From Caryophanales bacterium UBA6768 (GTDB lineage: Bacteria; Bacillota; Bacilli; Bacillales_D; Amphibacillaceae): a DNA stretch of 16,824 nucleotides. Position 1 is the stretch's first letter. Each line of letters begins with the position of its first letter. Of this stretch, positions 1 to 6,415 are shown piece after piece. The position numbers and the translations under genes were made by a program. Location of the stretch: positions 1 to 16,824 of the forward strand of contig DKGO01000049.1 in assembly GCA_002453315.1 (NCBI GenBank), read 5' to 3'. A model generated the notes under the pieces. The model was not told where the DNA came from. It ran no database searches and saw only the letters and a program-made list of their open reading frames with translations.

Positions 1-60
1 ACAATATACCAATAATATGGTTATTTAATCCTAGTTATTTAGCATCATAAATTGTAATAT

Positions 61-120
61 AAAAAATCACAATGGCCAAGAGTAAATAATTCGGTTCTCT
101 TTAACATTGTGATTTTTTTT
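61..120. terminator. Bidirectional Rho-independent terminator
   Basis: A perfect 14-bp inverted repeat (61-74 with 105-118) has T-runs on both outer sides. Its 30-nt loop contains a smaller AAGAG/CTCTT pairing (78-82 with 97-101). It lies 11 nt past the stop codon of the minus-strand lipoprotein gene, so it most likely ends that transcript. The T-run on the plus strand lets it work in the other direction too. The first 60 bases of the window hold nothing else I can identify. Confidence 0.75.
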
Positions 121-130
121 ATTTTATTTT

Positions 131-442
131 TTATCGAGACATTGACCCATCTCTACTAAATGGCTCTCGATTTAAATTGTTATTATTCATATCATTATTA
201 AGATTATCGTTACCATTTATCCCTTGTCGCTCGTCTATTCCATTTTGTCGATTCATGTTTGGCTGACGATTCATATTTGGAGCTTGATTCATTCCAGGTT
301 GCTGATTATTGATGTCGGTATTTCTATCCATCCGAAAATTCGTTGGCTCGTTATTTTGTGGTGCGGTTGGATTTTTGTTTGTTGTGTTACATGCAGCCAT
401 TAATACGACTAGCATTACAATCGTTAACAATTGTTTCCACAT
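131..442 (-). CDS. Small Asn/Met-rich lipoprotein, function unknown
   Basis: This 103-residue protein starts with a basic residue and a hydrophobic segment ending in a lipobox (LMAAC). It should be processed by signal peptidase II and lipid-anchored at Cys18 on the outer face of the membrane. The mature part is hydrophilic and dominated by Asn, Met, Gln, Arg and Asp, with short imperfect repeats such as NMNRQ, and has no recognisable domain. The start is well supported: GGAGGGTG sits 5-6 nt upstream of the ATG on the minus strand. The gene stands alone, diverges from the HAD phosphatase gene and is followed by a hairpin terminator. Short low-complexity lipoproteins like this are common in Bacillaceae, some linked to spores or the envelope, but nothing here assigns a role. 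Confidence 0.8.
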   Translation of the reverse strand: MWKQLLTIVMLVVLMAACNTTNKNPTAPQNNEPTNFRMDRNTDINNQQPGMNQAPNMNRQPNMNRQNGIDERQGINGNDNLNNDMNNNNLNREPFSRDGSMSR

Positions 443-572
443 TTTTTCACCCTCCTTTTTTAATTATTCTTTTGTAGCTTAACCAAATTCCGGTTGAACA
501 TACGAAGTAATGTCGTTAATTTTTTACAAAATTTAATGAGGGAATTCTTTACACGTTAGCTTGTCTTATTTC

Positions 573-601
573 TTTACAGTTGTCCTAGCTTGAAATATTC
601 T
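573..601 (+). promoter_or_regulatory. Candidate sigma-A promoter for the HAD/ogt unit
   Basis: TTTACA (573-578) and TATTCT (596-601) are separated by exactly 17 nt. They match the vegetative -35 and -10 hexamers at 5/6 and 4/6 positions. Initiation near 608 would leave a leader of about 40 nt before the HAD gene. The region 443-630 between the divergent genes shows no other clear element. Confidence 0.45.
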
Positions 602-648
602 ATATGTAGTGGAATTTTTTAAAAAAATCTTTGTATAGGATGATTGAT

Positions 649-1308
649 GTGAGACTAGCTATTTTTGATTTCGATGGGACGATCTATAAAAAGGAAACCT
701 TCCCCTTAATGATGGGTCAATTGAAAAATCATCCGACTTTGACTGTTTATTCGAAATTTTATCGTTCAATTTTACCGATTTATGTTGCTTATAAATTAAA
801 ACTGTATCCTGAGGCAAAAATGAAAGCACAAATGATGGAACGTTATTTACATGCATTACATCAGCTAGGAAAAAATGAATTAACTATATTCTTTACGGAA
901 ATGGCCGATAAAATGCATGATGATTACAATTTGGAAGTTGTCAAACGATTACGGCAACATCATGAAGATGGATTTCTTGTCATGATTGTTTCTGGCGCTT
1001 ATACTCCACTGCTAGAGGCAACTTCCAAAAATTTACCCGTTGATGAAATCATTGGGACAGTCATTCCTTTTTCTGACGGAAAAATTGATCTTCAAACGAG
1101 AATTCAACATATTCAATCAGATCAAAAAAAGCTATCTATTCATCACTCACTACAAAATAAGAAAGTGGATTGGGATAATAGTTATGCCTATGGAGATAGT
1201 TTTTCTGACTTACCTGTATTAGAAATGGTTGGAAACCCTATTGCCGTAGCTCCTGATCATAAATTAGAGTTAATCGCAAATGAACATCACTGGGAGATCA
1301 TACGCTAA
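649..1308 (+). CDS. HAD-superfamily (subfamily IB-like) phosphatase
   Basis: This is a cytoplasmic haloacid dehalogenase-fold hydrolase of about 219 residues, probably dephosphorylating a small phosphorylated metabolite. Motif I is FDFDGT (Asp7 nucleophile, Asp9 acid/base). Motif II Ser is in VMIVSGAY, and motif IV is GDSFSDLP with the Mg2+-binding acidic residues. The helical cap between motifs I and II fits the SerB/CicA-like IB group. The substrate cannot be read from the sequence. The start is uncertain. I prefer the GTG at 649 because AGGATGA (637-643) is correctly spaced and the protein then begins just before motif I. ATG at 640 and TTG at 631 are in frame but have no ribosome binding site at proper spacing. 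The ogt-like gene follows after 58 nt with no terminator between, so they may be cotranscribed. Confidence 0.85.
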   Translation: MRLAIFDFDGTIYKKETFPLMMGQLKNHPTLTVYSKFYRSILPIYVAYKLKLYPEAKMKAQMMERYLHALHQLGKNELTIFFTEMADKMHDDYNLEVVKRLRQHHEDGFLVMIVSGAYTPLLEATSKNLPVDEIIGTVIPFSDGKIDLQTRIQHIQSDQKKLSIHHSLQNKKVDWDNSYAYGDSFSDLPVLEMVGNPIAVAPDHKLELIANEHHWEIIR

Positions 1309-1366
1309 ATTTTTATTGAAGTTAAGATGGTTGTTTTGATGAAATTTTAATCAGAAAGGTTTGTTG

Positions 1367-1879
1367 ATGATGACAAAAGTTTATTGGGCAAAAGTCCATA
1401 TTAAAGATTGGCAGATGTATTTTGCTGCGACGGATCAAGGGTTATGTTATATTAGCTCACCAAATCGGTCATTTCAGGAATTGGAAAATTGGTTAGGGAA
1501 AAAAATCCCTGATGCTGAACTTATGGAAGATAAAGTGAAATTGGAACGTTATGTCATAGAAGTGAATGAATATTTACAAGGTGAACGGACTCATTTTACG
1601 ATTGAGACTGATTTGCAGGGAACACCGTTTCAGTTGGCTGTTTGGGATGCTTCAACTTACATACCTTATGGAGAAACTCGAACATATGGGGAAATTGCAG
1701 AACAATTAAATAATCCAAATGCGGTCCGGGCTGTCGGTGCTGCCATTGGAAAAAATCCGGTTTTATTTGCTATACCATGCCATCGAATCATTGCAAAAAG
1801 TGGCTCCTTGTCAGGATTTCGCGCAGGAATTAATGTGAAAAAAGATTTATTAGCCTTAGAAAAAAATCACCGTCCGTAA
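1367..1879 (+). CDS. ogt: Methylated-DNA--protein-cysteine methyltransferase
   Basis: This is a suicide DNA repair protein that moves the methyl group from O6-methylguanine (or O4-methylthymine) to its own cysteine. The signature PCHRI carries the acceptor Cys138. Upstream are the winged-helix segment (TYGEIAEQL) and the NAVRAVG segment whose Arg (about residue 121) is the nucleotide-flipping finger of the family. The C-terminal SGFRAG motif and the length of 170 residues are normal for Ogt. ATG at 1367 is chosen because AGAAAGG (1353-1359) lies 7 nt upstream. ATG at 1370 is also possible. TTG codons at 1361 and 1364 are too close to the ribosome binding site. The gene probably belongs to one unit with the HAD phosphatase. 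Confidence 0.93.
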   Translation: MMTKVYWAKVHIKDWQMYFAATDQGLCYISSPNRSFQELENWLGKKIPDAELMEDKVKLERYVIEVNEYLQGERTHFTIETDLQGTPFQLAVWDASTYIPYGETRTYGEIAEQLNNPNAVRAVGAAIGKNPVLFAIPCHRIIAKSGSLSGFRAGINVKKDLLALEKNHRP

Positions 1880-1929
1880 AATTATTAATATTGAATTCTG
1901 TAAAATATTAACATTCATTGAGTTTACGT

Positions 1930-2011
1930 AAGTTAGGAACAATTAACGGCTTTTCATCTCAAACCCTGGGTATTATTTCAAAGTTAGTGACAATTGGGGT
2001 TTTTGATGAAA
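1930..2011. repeat. Short direct repeat with overlapping imperfect inverted repeat
   Basis: Two 15-nt copies of AAGTTAGxxACAATT (1930-1944 and 1981-1995, 13/15 identical) lie 51 nt apart. Each is followed shortly by a T-rich stretch. Overlapping them is an imperfect inverted repeat pairing 1952-1966 with 1997-2011 (13 of 15 positions). The stretch lies in the 240-nt gap between ogt and the CPBP gene. It could be a decayed mobile repeat, a weak terminator for ogt or a regulatory site. There is no T-run after the hairpin. Confidence 0.4.
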
Positions 2012-2066
2012 CCAAATTTTCCTACTTCGGATTGATAATTTTTCAACCTTAAGACTGAGTACATTT

Positions 2067-2112
2067 CCTCCGTCATTCGCTATATTTGAATCAATAACAG
2101 GTATGACGGAGG
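2067..2112 (+). promoter_or_regulatory. Inverted repeat enclosing the CPBP gene ribosome binding site
   Basis: A perfect 10-bp inverted repeat (CCTCCGTCAT at 2067-2076, ATGACGGAGG at 2103-2112) has a 26-nt loop. The right arm ends in the GGAGG ribosome binding site of the next gene. If transcription starts upstream of 2067, the mRNA would form a hairpin that hides this site. A TATATT at 2081-2086 inside the loop could instead be a -10 box, in which case the dyad would be a DNA operator. I see no convincing -35 for either reading. Confidence 0.5.
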
Positions 2113-2119
2113 TTAGTAA

Positions 2120-2965
2120 ATGATTAAAAAATATGATCGACCTATTTTATTCTACAGTCTTTCGATACTCATTCCCTGGGTCTTGTGGTTTATTGCTGCA
2201 CATATAAGCCATATGGAACCTAGGACTTCAGTGCATGTGCTCAGTTTCAGTTTAATTGGAATTATTGGATTGTTAGCACCAATGATTATTGCATTTATAC
2301 TTATTTTTCCTGATCGTGATATGCGGTTAGATTTAAGGAAAAGGTTTTTCCTCTCCCGCAAAATTAAGCCTATTTATCTTGTTTTAACTTTATTTCTACT
2401 CCTCACTAGTATCATTGTTGCACAGTTTATTTCTTTGTTTTTCGGTTATAATATAAATCAATTTTTACTTTCATGGGATTTTTCATTTACTGGTGGGATA
2501 TTCTCAGCATGGTTTTTGTTACTTATAGCACCGATAATTGAGGAGCTTGCTTGGCATTCCTATGGAACAGACTGTTTGAGAAATAGGGTGACATTGTTCA
2601 CAACATCCGTTGTGTTCGCAATATTTTGGGCCTTATGGCATTTACCATTATCTTTTATTAAGGATTATTATCAACATCAGGTAATGGAAACTGGCATTCT
2701 CTATTCCATAAATTTTGCGGTTAGTCTATTTCCATTTGTCATCATTATGAATTGGTTATATTTTCGAACTGGCCGTAATATTTTCGTGACAATTATTTTT
2801 CATCTTACCGCTGGTTTTGCTAATGAAATTTTTGCAACCCATCCGATGAGTAAAGTGATTCAAACCATTATTTTGCTAATCATCTCTGTAATAATCTTGT
2901 GGAAAGAGCGTGATTTATTTTTCACCTTGAAGTATAATGATGAGGAAAATATGACATTGGCATAG
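2120..2965 (+). CDS. CPBP-family intramembrane metalloprotease
   Basis: This 281-residue polytopic membrane protein has about eight hydrophobic segments and the motifs of the CPBP (Abi/CAAX protease and bacteriocin-processing) family. Motif 1 is EE at 141-142 in IAPIIEELAW. Motif 2 is FWALWH (His174). The third conserved His is His228 in a late membrane helix, followed by Asn235. These Glu/His residues are the expected metal and catalytic site inside the membrane. The usual motif 1 Arg (EExxxR) is His146 here. Known members cleave prenylated or membrane substrates, or give bacteriocin self-immunity, but the substrate here is unknown. The ATG has GGAGG 7 nt upstream, placed inside an inverted repeat that may control translation. 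The gene appears monocistronic and ends before a bidirectional terminator. Confidence 0.85.
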   Translation: MIKKYDRPILFYSLSILIPWVLWFIAAHISHMEPRTSVHVLSFSLIGIIGLLAPMIIAFILIFPDRDMRLDLRKRFFLSRKIKPIYLVLTLFLLLTSIIVAQFISLFFGYNINQFLLSWDFSFTGGIFSAWFLLLIAPIIEELAWHSYGTDCLRNRVTLFTTSVVFAIFWALWHLPLSFIKDYYQHQVMETGILYSINFAVSLFPFVIIMNWLYFRTGRNIFVTIIFHLTAGFANEIFATHPMSKVIQTIILLIISVIILWKERDLFFTLKYNDEENMTLA

Positions 2966-3009
2966 TGAAACAGTATGTTAAATCGTTCCTTAAGTTTTAC
3001 TGGCATAGG

Positions 3010-3053
3010 AAAAATGAGGTCACTTCCATTTAATTAGGAATGACCTCTTTTTA
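3010..3053. terminator. Bidirectional terminator between convergent genes
   Basis: The stem GAGGTCA/TGACCTC (3016-3022 with 3041-3047) continues as TTCC/GGAA (3024-3027 with 3037-3040) after a one-base bulge. It is followed by a T-run on the plus strand and preceded by an A-run that becomes a T-run on the minus strand. It separates the CPBP gene from the convergent Yip1-family gene and can end both transcripts. Confidence 0.85.
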
Positions 3054-3134
3054 GTATTATTTTTTGATTAACTTTTTCCTAAGTGACCCATGCATCCTTT
3101 TTGCTGAAATTTTTCTGTATCGGAAAAATTTTTA

Positions 3135-3881
3135 TTAAATGGCTGTCAATGCATTTATTGCTGCTGAAACCATTTGTAATACAAGCCCTATTGCAAAAAT
3201 GACAATGACTGTCGTCCATGCAGCACGTTTGGAAAACTTCGCAACAACTTGTAGACCAATTGCCGTAATAATTAACTGCCAAATAGCAAAAATCTCAATA
3301 GAATTCAATACTGCCTGGAACACATCCCCTGTCTGAACAAGTGATCCTAAACTAGTTACAATGATTTCCGATGACAGATTTGGAACTAACAACATGATAA
3401 TTCCATGAAGTAAAGCTGAAATCGCTGAAATAATGCCTATGTAAGAAAACATTGAGAAAGTTTGTTTAAATGTAATCTCGGATTTCAAAATTTTGGCAAC
3501 TATAAAATAAATAACCGTTGATAACAAAATACCAAAAATCGGCCCAATTAAACCCGCAATAATAAGTGTCGCTTTACTAATCATAATAACAAACTGTTGT
3601 TCCTCTTCCCCAAGACCAAATAATATATCCGGAGGTAAATTAAAGTTCACAAACGTTAGTAATGCCCCGATAAAAGTTAATAAAGTAACAATTATAATTG
3701 CAATTAAAAATTTAGGCTGATGAACAATCTTTTCAAATTGCTCCCTAGGACTAGTAATCATTCCAAAAATTGAAGGATTCCCCAAGTCACTACTCGGCTC
3801 ATGTTCCGAATCTTGTTCCCTCGTATTGTACGGATTTAACTCATTATCTGTATCACTTTGATTTGTTTCATTTTGGTCCAA
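3135..3881 (-). CDS. Yip1-family integral membrane protein
   Basis: This 248-residue protein has a polar, acidic, Asn/Ser/Glu-rich N-terminal tail (residues 1 to about 50). A short amphipathic segment (MITSPREQFEKI) typical of Yip1 proteins follows, then about five hydrophobic helices. The segment of the form TSPREQFEKI..QPKF just before the first helix matches bacterial Yip1-domain proteins (PF04893), whose function is not established. The start is a TTG. It is supported by GAAGGGAG 8 nt upstream and by the absence of an in-frame ATG before residue 41. The terminator is shared with the convergent CPBP gene. A TATACT box about 30 nt before the start may be its -10, but the -35 is poor. Confidence 0.75.
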   Translation of the reverse strand: MDQNETNQSDTDNELNPYNTREQDSEHEPSSDLGNPSIFGMITSPREQFEKIVHQPKFLIAIIIVTLLTFIGALLTFVNFNLPPDILFGLGEEEQQFVIMISKATLIIAGLIGPIFGILLSTVIYFIVAKILKSEITFKQTFSMFSYIGIISAISALLHGIIMLLVPNLSSEIIVTSLGSLVQTGDVFQAVLNSIEIFAIWQLIITAIGLQVVAKFSKRAAWTTVIVIFAIGLVLQMVSAAINALTAI

Positions 3882-4184
3882 TAGTAAAACTCCCTTCGTT
3901 TTTCCATATAGTATAAGTCAAACATATTCAAATTGAAAATGCAAAGCAATTGAGAGAATCGAATTCATTTAAACAACCAATAAACCCTATTTACTCTTCT
4001 AACCGAAATTTAATTTAAAGTGGACCTAGTCTTGCCCATAATCTGTTAAATATATTTTATAAAACACCTTGTTACAGTCTAAAGAATTAATGTTTAAATT
4101 TAGACGGCTTATAACATTAACTTTTATCCTTCCTCAATTTAATGACTCTCCTAGGAAAAATTCAACAGGTTTCACGTATCCCCC

Positions 4185-4237
4185 ATAATATTAGTAATTA
4201 AATTTTACTGAGAAAAATTTTTTTACAATTATTTTAA
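4185..4237. promoter_or_regulatory. Candidate enhancer (UAS) for the NtrC-type activator, copy 1
   Basis: The core is a 15-nt dyad GTAA-N7-TTAC (4194-4208) followed by TG, preceded by ATAATATT. A TTTTTTTACAA element follows at 4218-4228. The same two parts, in the same order, occur upstream of the second sigma-54 promoter, and the first part also occurs upstream of the kinase gene. The centre is about 150 bp before the predicted start site, within the usual range for enhancers of bacterial enhancer-binding proteins. This is inferred from sequence similarity in AT-rich DNA. Confidence 0.45.
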
Positions 4238-4323
4238 AGAACATTGATAATTATTCTAGTGAAAAATTACAAAAACCTACATTAAATAAGCATTCCCCCA
4301 AATAACAGGCCCAAAATAATAAG

Positions 4324-4339
4324 TGGCACAAAAATTGCA
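4324..4339 (+). promoter_or_regulatory. Sigma-54 (-24/-12) promoter of the DUF6282 operon
   Basis: TGGCAC (4324-4329) and TTGCA (4335-4339) are separated by 5 nt. The invariant GG (4325-4326) and GC (4337-4338) are exactly 12 bp apart, as sigma-54 requires. This predicts a start near 4350 and a leader of about 28 nt. The gene for a sigma-54 activator lies 4 kb downstream, which supports the assignment. Confidence 0.85.
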
Positions 4340-4377
4340 ATAACCCTGAATAAGAACTATTTGAAAGGAGCAAAAAG

Positions 4378-5256
4378 ATGTCAACTACCTATCATAACCT
4401 CTTAGAAGGTGCTATTGAGCTACATGTCCACAGTTCCCCAAGTTTATTCCCTAGAAAACAAACAGACTGGGAATTAATTAACGATGTTAAAGAAGCTAAG
4501 ATGGATGGTGTAGTATTAAAATCGCATGAAAGCCAAACGGTCGACAGAGCTAGGATTATCCAATTACAGGAGCCTTCTATCAAGGTTTATGGCGGTCTTG
4601 TCTGCAATCATTTCACCGGGGGCCTTTCACCTATTACAGTTGATACGGCAATCCAACTGGGGGCGAAGATTATTTGGATGCCTACTTTTTCCTCTGAAGA
4701 ACATCAACGTTATTTTGGGAAAAAGGAAACAAGGTTTTTCAACAGTAAAAAAGCACTAGGTCATACTTATGGATTAAAAATTTGGGATGAAAATAAAAAG
4801 ATATTAAATGAAGTTCACGAAATACTTAGTCTTATTGGGGAAGCAAATATTATTCTGGCGACTGGACACCTTTCACCAGGGGAAATACCTACACTAGTTG
4901 AAGCAGCAAAGGAACATAAAATTGAAAAAATGCTAATTCAACACGTTGATTTAGGCATCGCCCCTATTCCCTTCCAGATGCAAAAAGACTTGGTTAAAAA
5001 AGGGTGTATTTTAGAAAAGTGTTACTTAGCGTGTAGTGAGGATTTTGCTGATATTACTATTAAAAAAATGGCCGAAAGTATCAACATTTTAGGTGCGAGT
5101 TCTTGTGTCATGGTAACTGATTATGGCCAAAATCATAATATCCCACCGGTCAAGGCTTTAAATAATTTTATTGAAAAAATGTTATCTGAGGGTATTTCAT
5201 CGAAGCAAATAAATTATATGGTAGAAAAAAATCCAAAACAATTATTGGATTTTTAA
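4378..5256 (+). CDS. DUF6282-type amidohydrolase-like protein
   Basis: This 292-residue cytoplasmic protein resembles the DUF6282 group. It carries a spaced set of potential metal ligands reminiscent of the amidohydrolase superfamily TIM barrel: HVH at residues 16-18 at the end of the first strand, Lys48/His50 (VLKSHE), His78, His164 (TGHLSP), His189 (QHVD) and Asp248 (TDYGQ). The family has no settled reaction that I know of. A metal-dependent hydrolase or lyase acting on a C-N or C-O bond is a fair inference. The start has AAAGGAG 7 nt upstream. It is the first gene after a sigma-54 promoter and is followed after 19 nt by a 2-hydroxyacid dehydrogenase gene, so the two enzymes probably act in one pathway. 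Their induction would depend on the adjacent two-component system. Confidence 0.75.
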   Translation: MSTTYHNLLEGAIELHVHSSPSLFPRKQTDWELINDVKEAKMDGVVLKSHESQTVDRARIIQLQEPSIKVYGGLVCNHFTGGLSPITVDTAIQLGAKIIWMPTFSSEEHQRYFGKKETRFFNSKKALGHTYGLKIWDENKKILNEVHEILSLIGEANIILATGHLSPGEIPTLVEAAKEHKIEKMLIQHVDLGIAPIPFQMQKDLVKKGCILEKCYLACSEDFADITIKKMAESINILGASSCVMVTDYGQNHNIPPVKALNNFIEKMLSEGISSKQINYMVEKNPKQLLDF

Positions 5257-5275
5257 ATAAAAAGGAGATTTTATA

Positions 5276-6238
5276 ATGAGTGAACAAAAAGTGTTAATTA
5301 TCCTTGAGAAACATGAAGAAATTGCCAAGGAAGGTTTAGAAATCCTTAAAAATCATCACATTCAATATACTATTATAAAAAATACTAAATCTATCGAAAA
5401 ACATAATAGGTACAAGGCTTTACTTGTCAGGGGGGCTATCATCGATGATGAACTGATTGATTCTCTTCCCCATCTCGGAATTATTGCGAGAGGTGGTGTC
5501 GGGGTAGATAACATCGATATAGAATACGCAACTAAAAAGAATATTTATGTGTGTAATGTTCCAGATGCTAATTTTTACTCTGTTGCTGAACATGTGATAG
5601 GACTCATTATATCCCTTTCCCACCAAATTGTCAGAGCAAATCAGGCACTAAGCCATGGTGATTTTAATGTTAGACATCTTTATATTGGAAATGAACTGAA
5701 GGGCAAAACTATCGGAATAATCGGTTACGGTAAAATTGGTGAATTGGTAGCAAAAAAATGCATCAATGGATTAGAAATGAATGTACTTGTTTATGATCCT
5801 TATATCAATGCAGAGAATAAGGAGGGGATTACATTTCTTGAGAACATTGATCAATTATTAATACATTCCGATTTTATTTCTTTACATTTACCTTTTATCC
5901 CTAAATTGCATCACTTTATTAATAAGGATTTAATAAGCAAAATGAAAAATACCGCCTATTTAATTAATTGTGCTAGAGGTGGATTAGTAGATGAGCAAGC
6001 ACTTGCTACCGCAATTAAACGTGGTGAGCTAGCCGGTGCGGGTATTGATGTTTTTGAAAATGAGCCTCCAAAAATAGATAATCCTTTACTTAATTTGGAA
6101 ACGGTTATCGTGACTCCCCATACAGCAGCATCCACTGAGGAATCGTTAGCATTAATGGCAACAGGTGCAGCACGAGAAATAGTTAGACTATTTAATAATG
6201 AAACACCAATAAACCATGTGAATTTACAGGAAAAATAG
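5276..6238 (+). CDS. D-2-hydroxyacid dehydrogenase (SerA-like)
   Basis: This 320-residue cytoplasmic NAD(P)-dependent oxidoreductase interconverts a D-2-hydroxyacid and a 2-oxoacid. The Rossmann motif GIIGYGKIG lies at 147-155, followed by an acidic residue in VYDPY that suggests NAD preference. The catalytic triad is present: Arg234 (NCARGG), Glu263 (FENEPP) and His282 (TPHTAAST). It has the length of the short phosphoglycerate-dehydrogenase-like enzymes without ACT or regulatory domains. Its position in a sigma-54-controlled operon argues against serine biosynthesis and for a catabolic role, though the substrate is unknown. The start has AAGGAG 9 nt upstream. No terminator is visible in the 177 nt before the kinase gene, so some readthrough into it is possible. 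Confidence 0.88.
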   Translation: MSEQKVLIILEKHEEIAKEGLEILKNHHIQYTIIKNTKSIEKHNRYKALLVRGAIIDDELIDSLPHLGIIARGGVGVDNIDIEYATKKNIYVCNVPDANFYSVAEHVIGLIISLSHQIVRANQALSHGDFNVRHLYIGNELKGKTIGIIGYGKIGELVAKKCINGLEMNVLVYDPYINAENKEGITFLENIDQLLIHSDFISLHLPFIPKLHHFINKDLISKMKNTAYLINCARGGLVDEQALATAIKRGELAGAGIDVFENEPPKIDNPLLNLETVIVTPHTAASTEESLALMATGAAREIVRLFNNETPINHVNLQEK

Positions 6239-6329
6239 TAAATATGTCGAACACCCTTTTGACCTATTTGGTATAATCAGTTATAGAGAGTCTGTTGGCG
6301 ATTACCTTTCGATTGGCATTTCATAAATT

Positions 6330-6351
6330 ATAATATTTGTAAATAAATTTT
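6330..6351. promoter_or_regulatory. Candidate activator site upstream of the kinase gene, copy 2
   Basis: These 22 nt match 4185-4206 at 20 positions: ATAATATT, then GTAA, then TAAATTTT, each separated by a single variable base. The element sits 65-86 nt before the kinase start and overlaps TATAAT (6329-6334), which could be a -10 box. Binding here would suggest autoregulation of the two-component genes. No sigma-54 promoter is present in this gap. Confidence 0.4.
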
Positions 6352-6415
6352 GGATAAGTAAAATCTTTTTATTTTTTATTATTTAACGTGATATTTCGGG
6401 GATGGATGGGATAGT

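Larger units (their letters stand above)
3882..4377. other. 496-nt regulatory intergenic region
   Basis: There is no coding potential here. The left end carries the presumed promoter of the minus-strand Yip1 gene. The right end holds the candidate activator sites (4185-4237), the sigma-54 promoter (4324-4339) and the ribosome binding site of the DUF6282 gene. The stretch 3960-4180 shows nothing I can name. The long space between promoter and divergent gene is typical of sigma-54 promoters with distal enhancers. Confidence 0.6.

Noticed and set aside
659..856. A 65-residue minus-strand frame inside the HAD gene
   Set aside because: It is antisense to a clear HAD-family coding region and has no ribosome binding site or recognisable protein features.
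1885..1911. An 8-bp inverted repeat after ogt as a terminator
   Set aside because: The stem is made only of A-T pairs and has no following T-run, so it is probably chance in AT-rich DNA.
3107..3131. AT-rich hairpin just after the Yip1-family stop codon as its terminator
   Set aside because: The 9-bp stem has only one G-C pair and no U-run follows on the minus strand. The bidirectional terminator at 3010-3053 is far more convincing.
6293..6306. A cre-like sequence TGTTGGCGATTACC before the kinase gene
   Set aside because: It has three mismatches to the consensus, including core flanking positions. It is too weak to claim.
6313..6330. A TTGGCA followed by AT-rich sequence before the kinase gene, resembling a sigma-54 -24 element
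   Set aside because: The base 12 positions after the GG is A and there is no GC dinucleotide, so the -12 element is absent.
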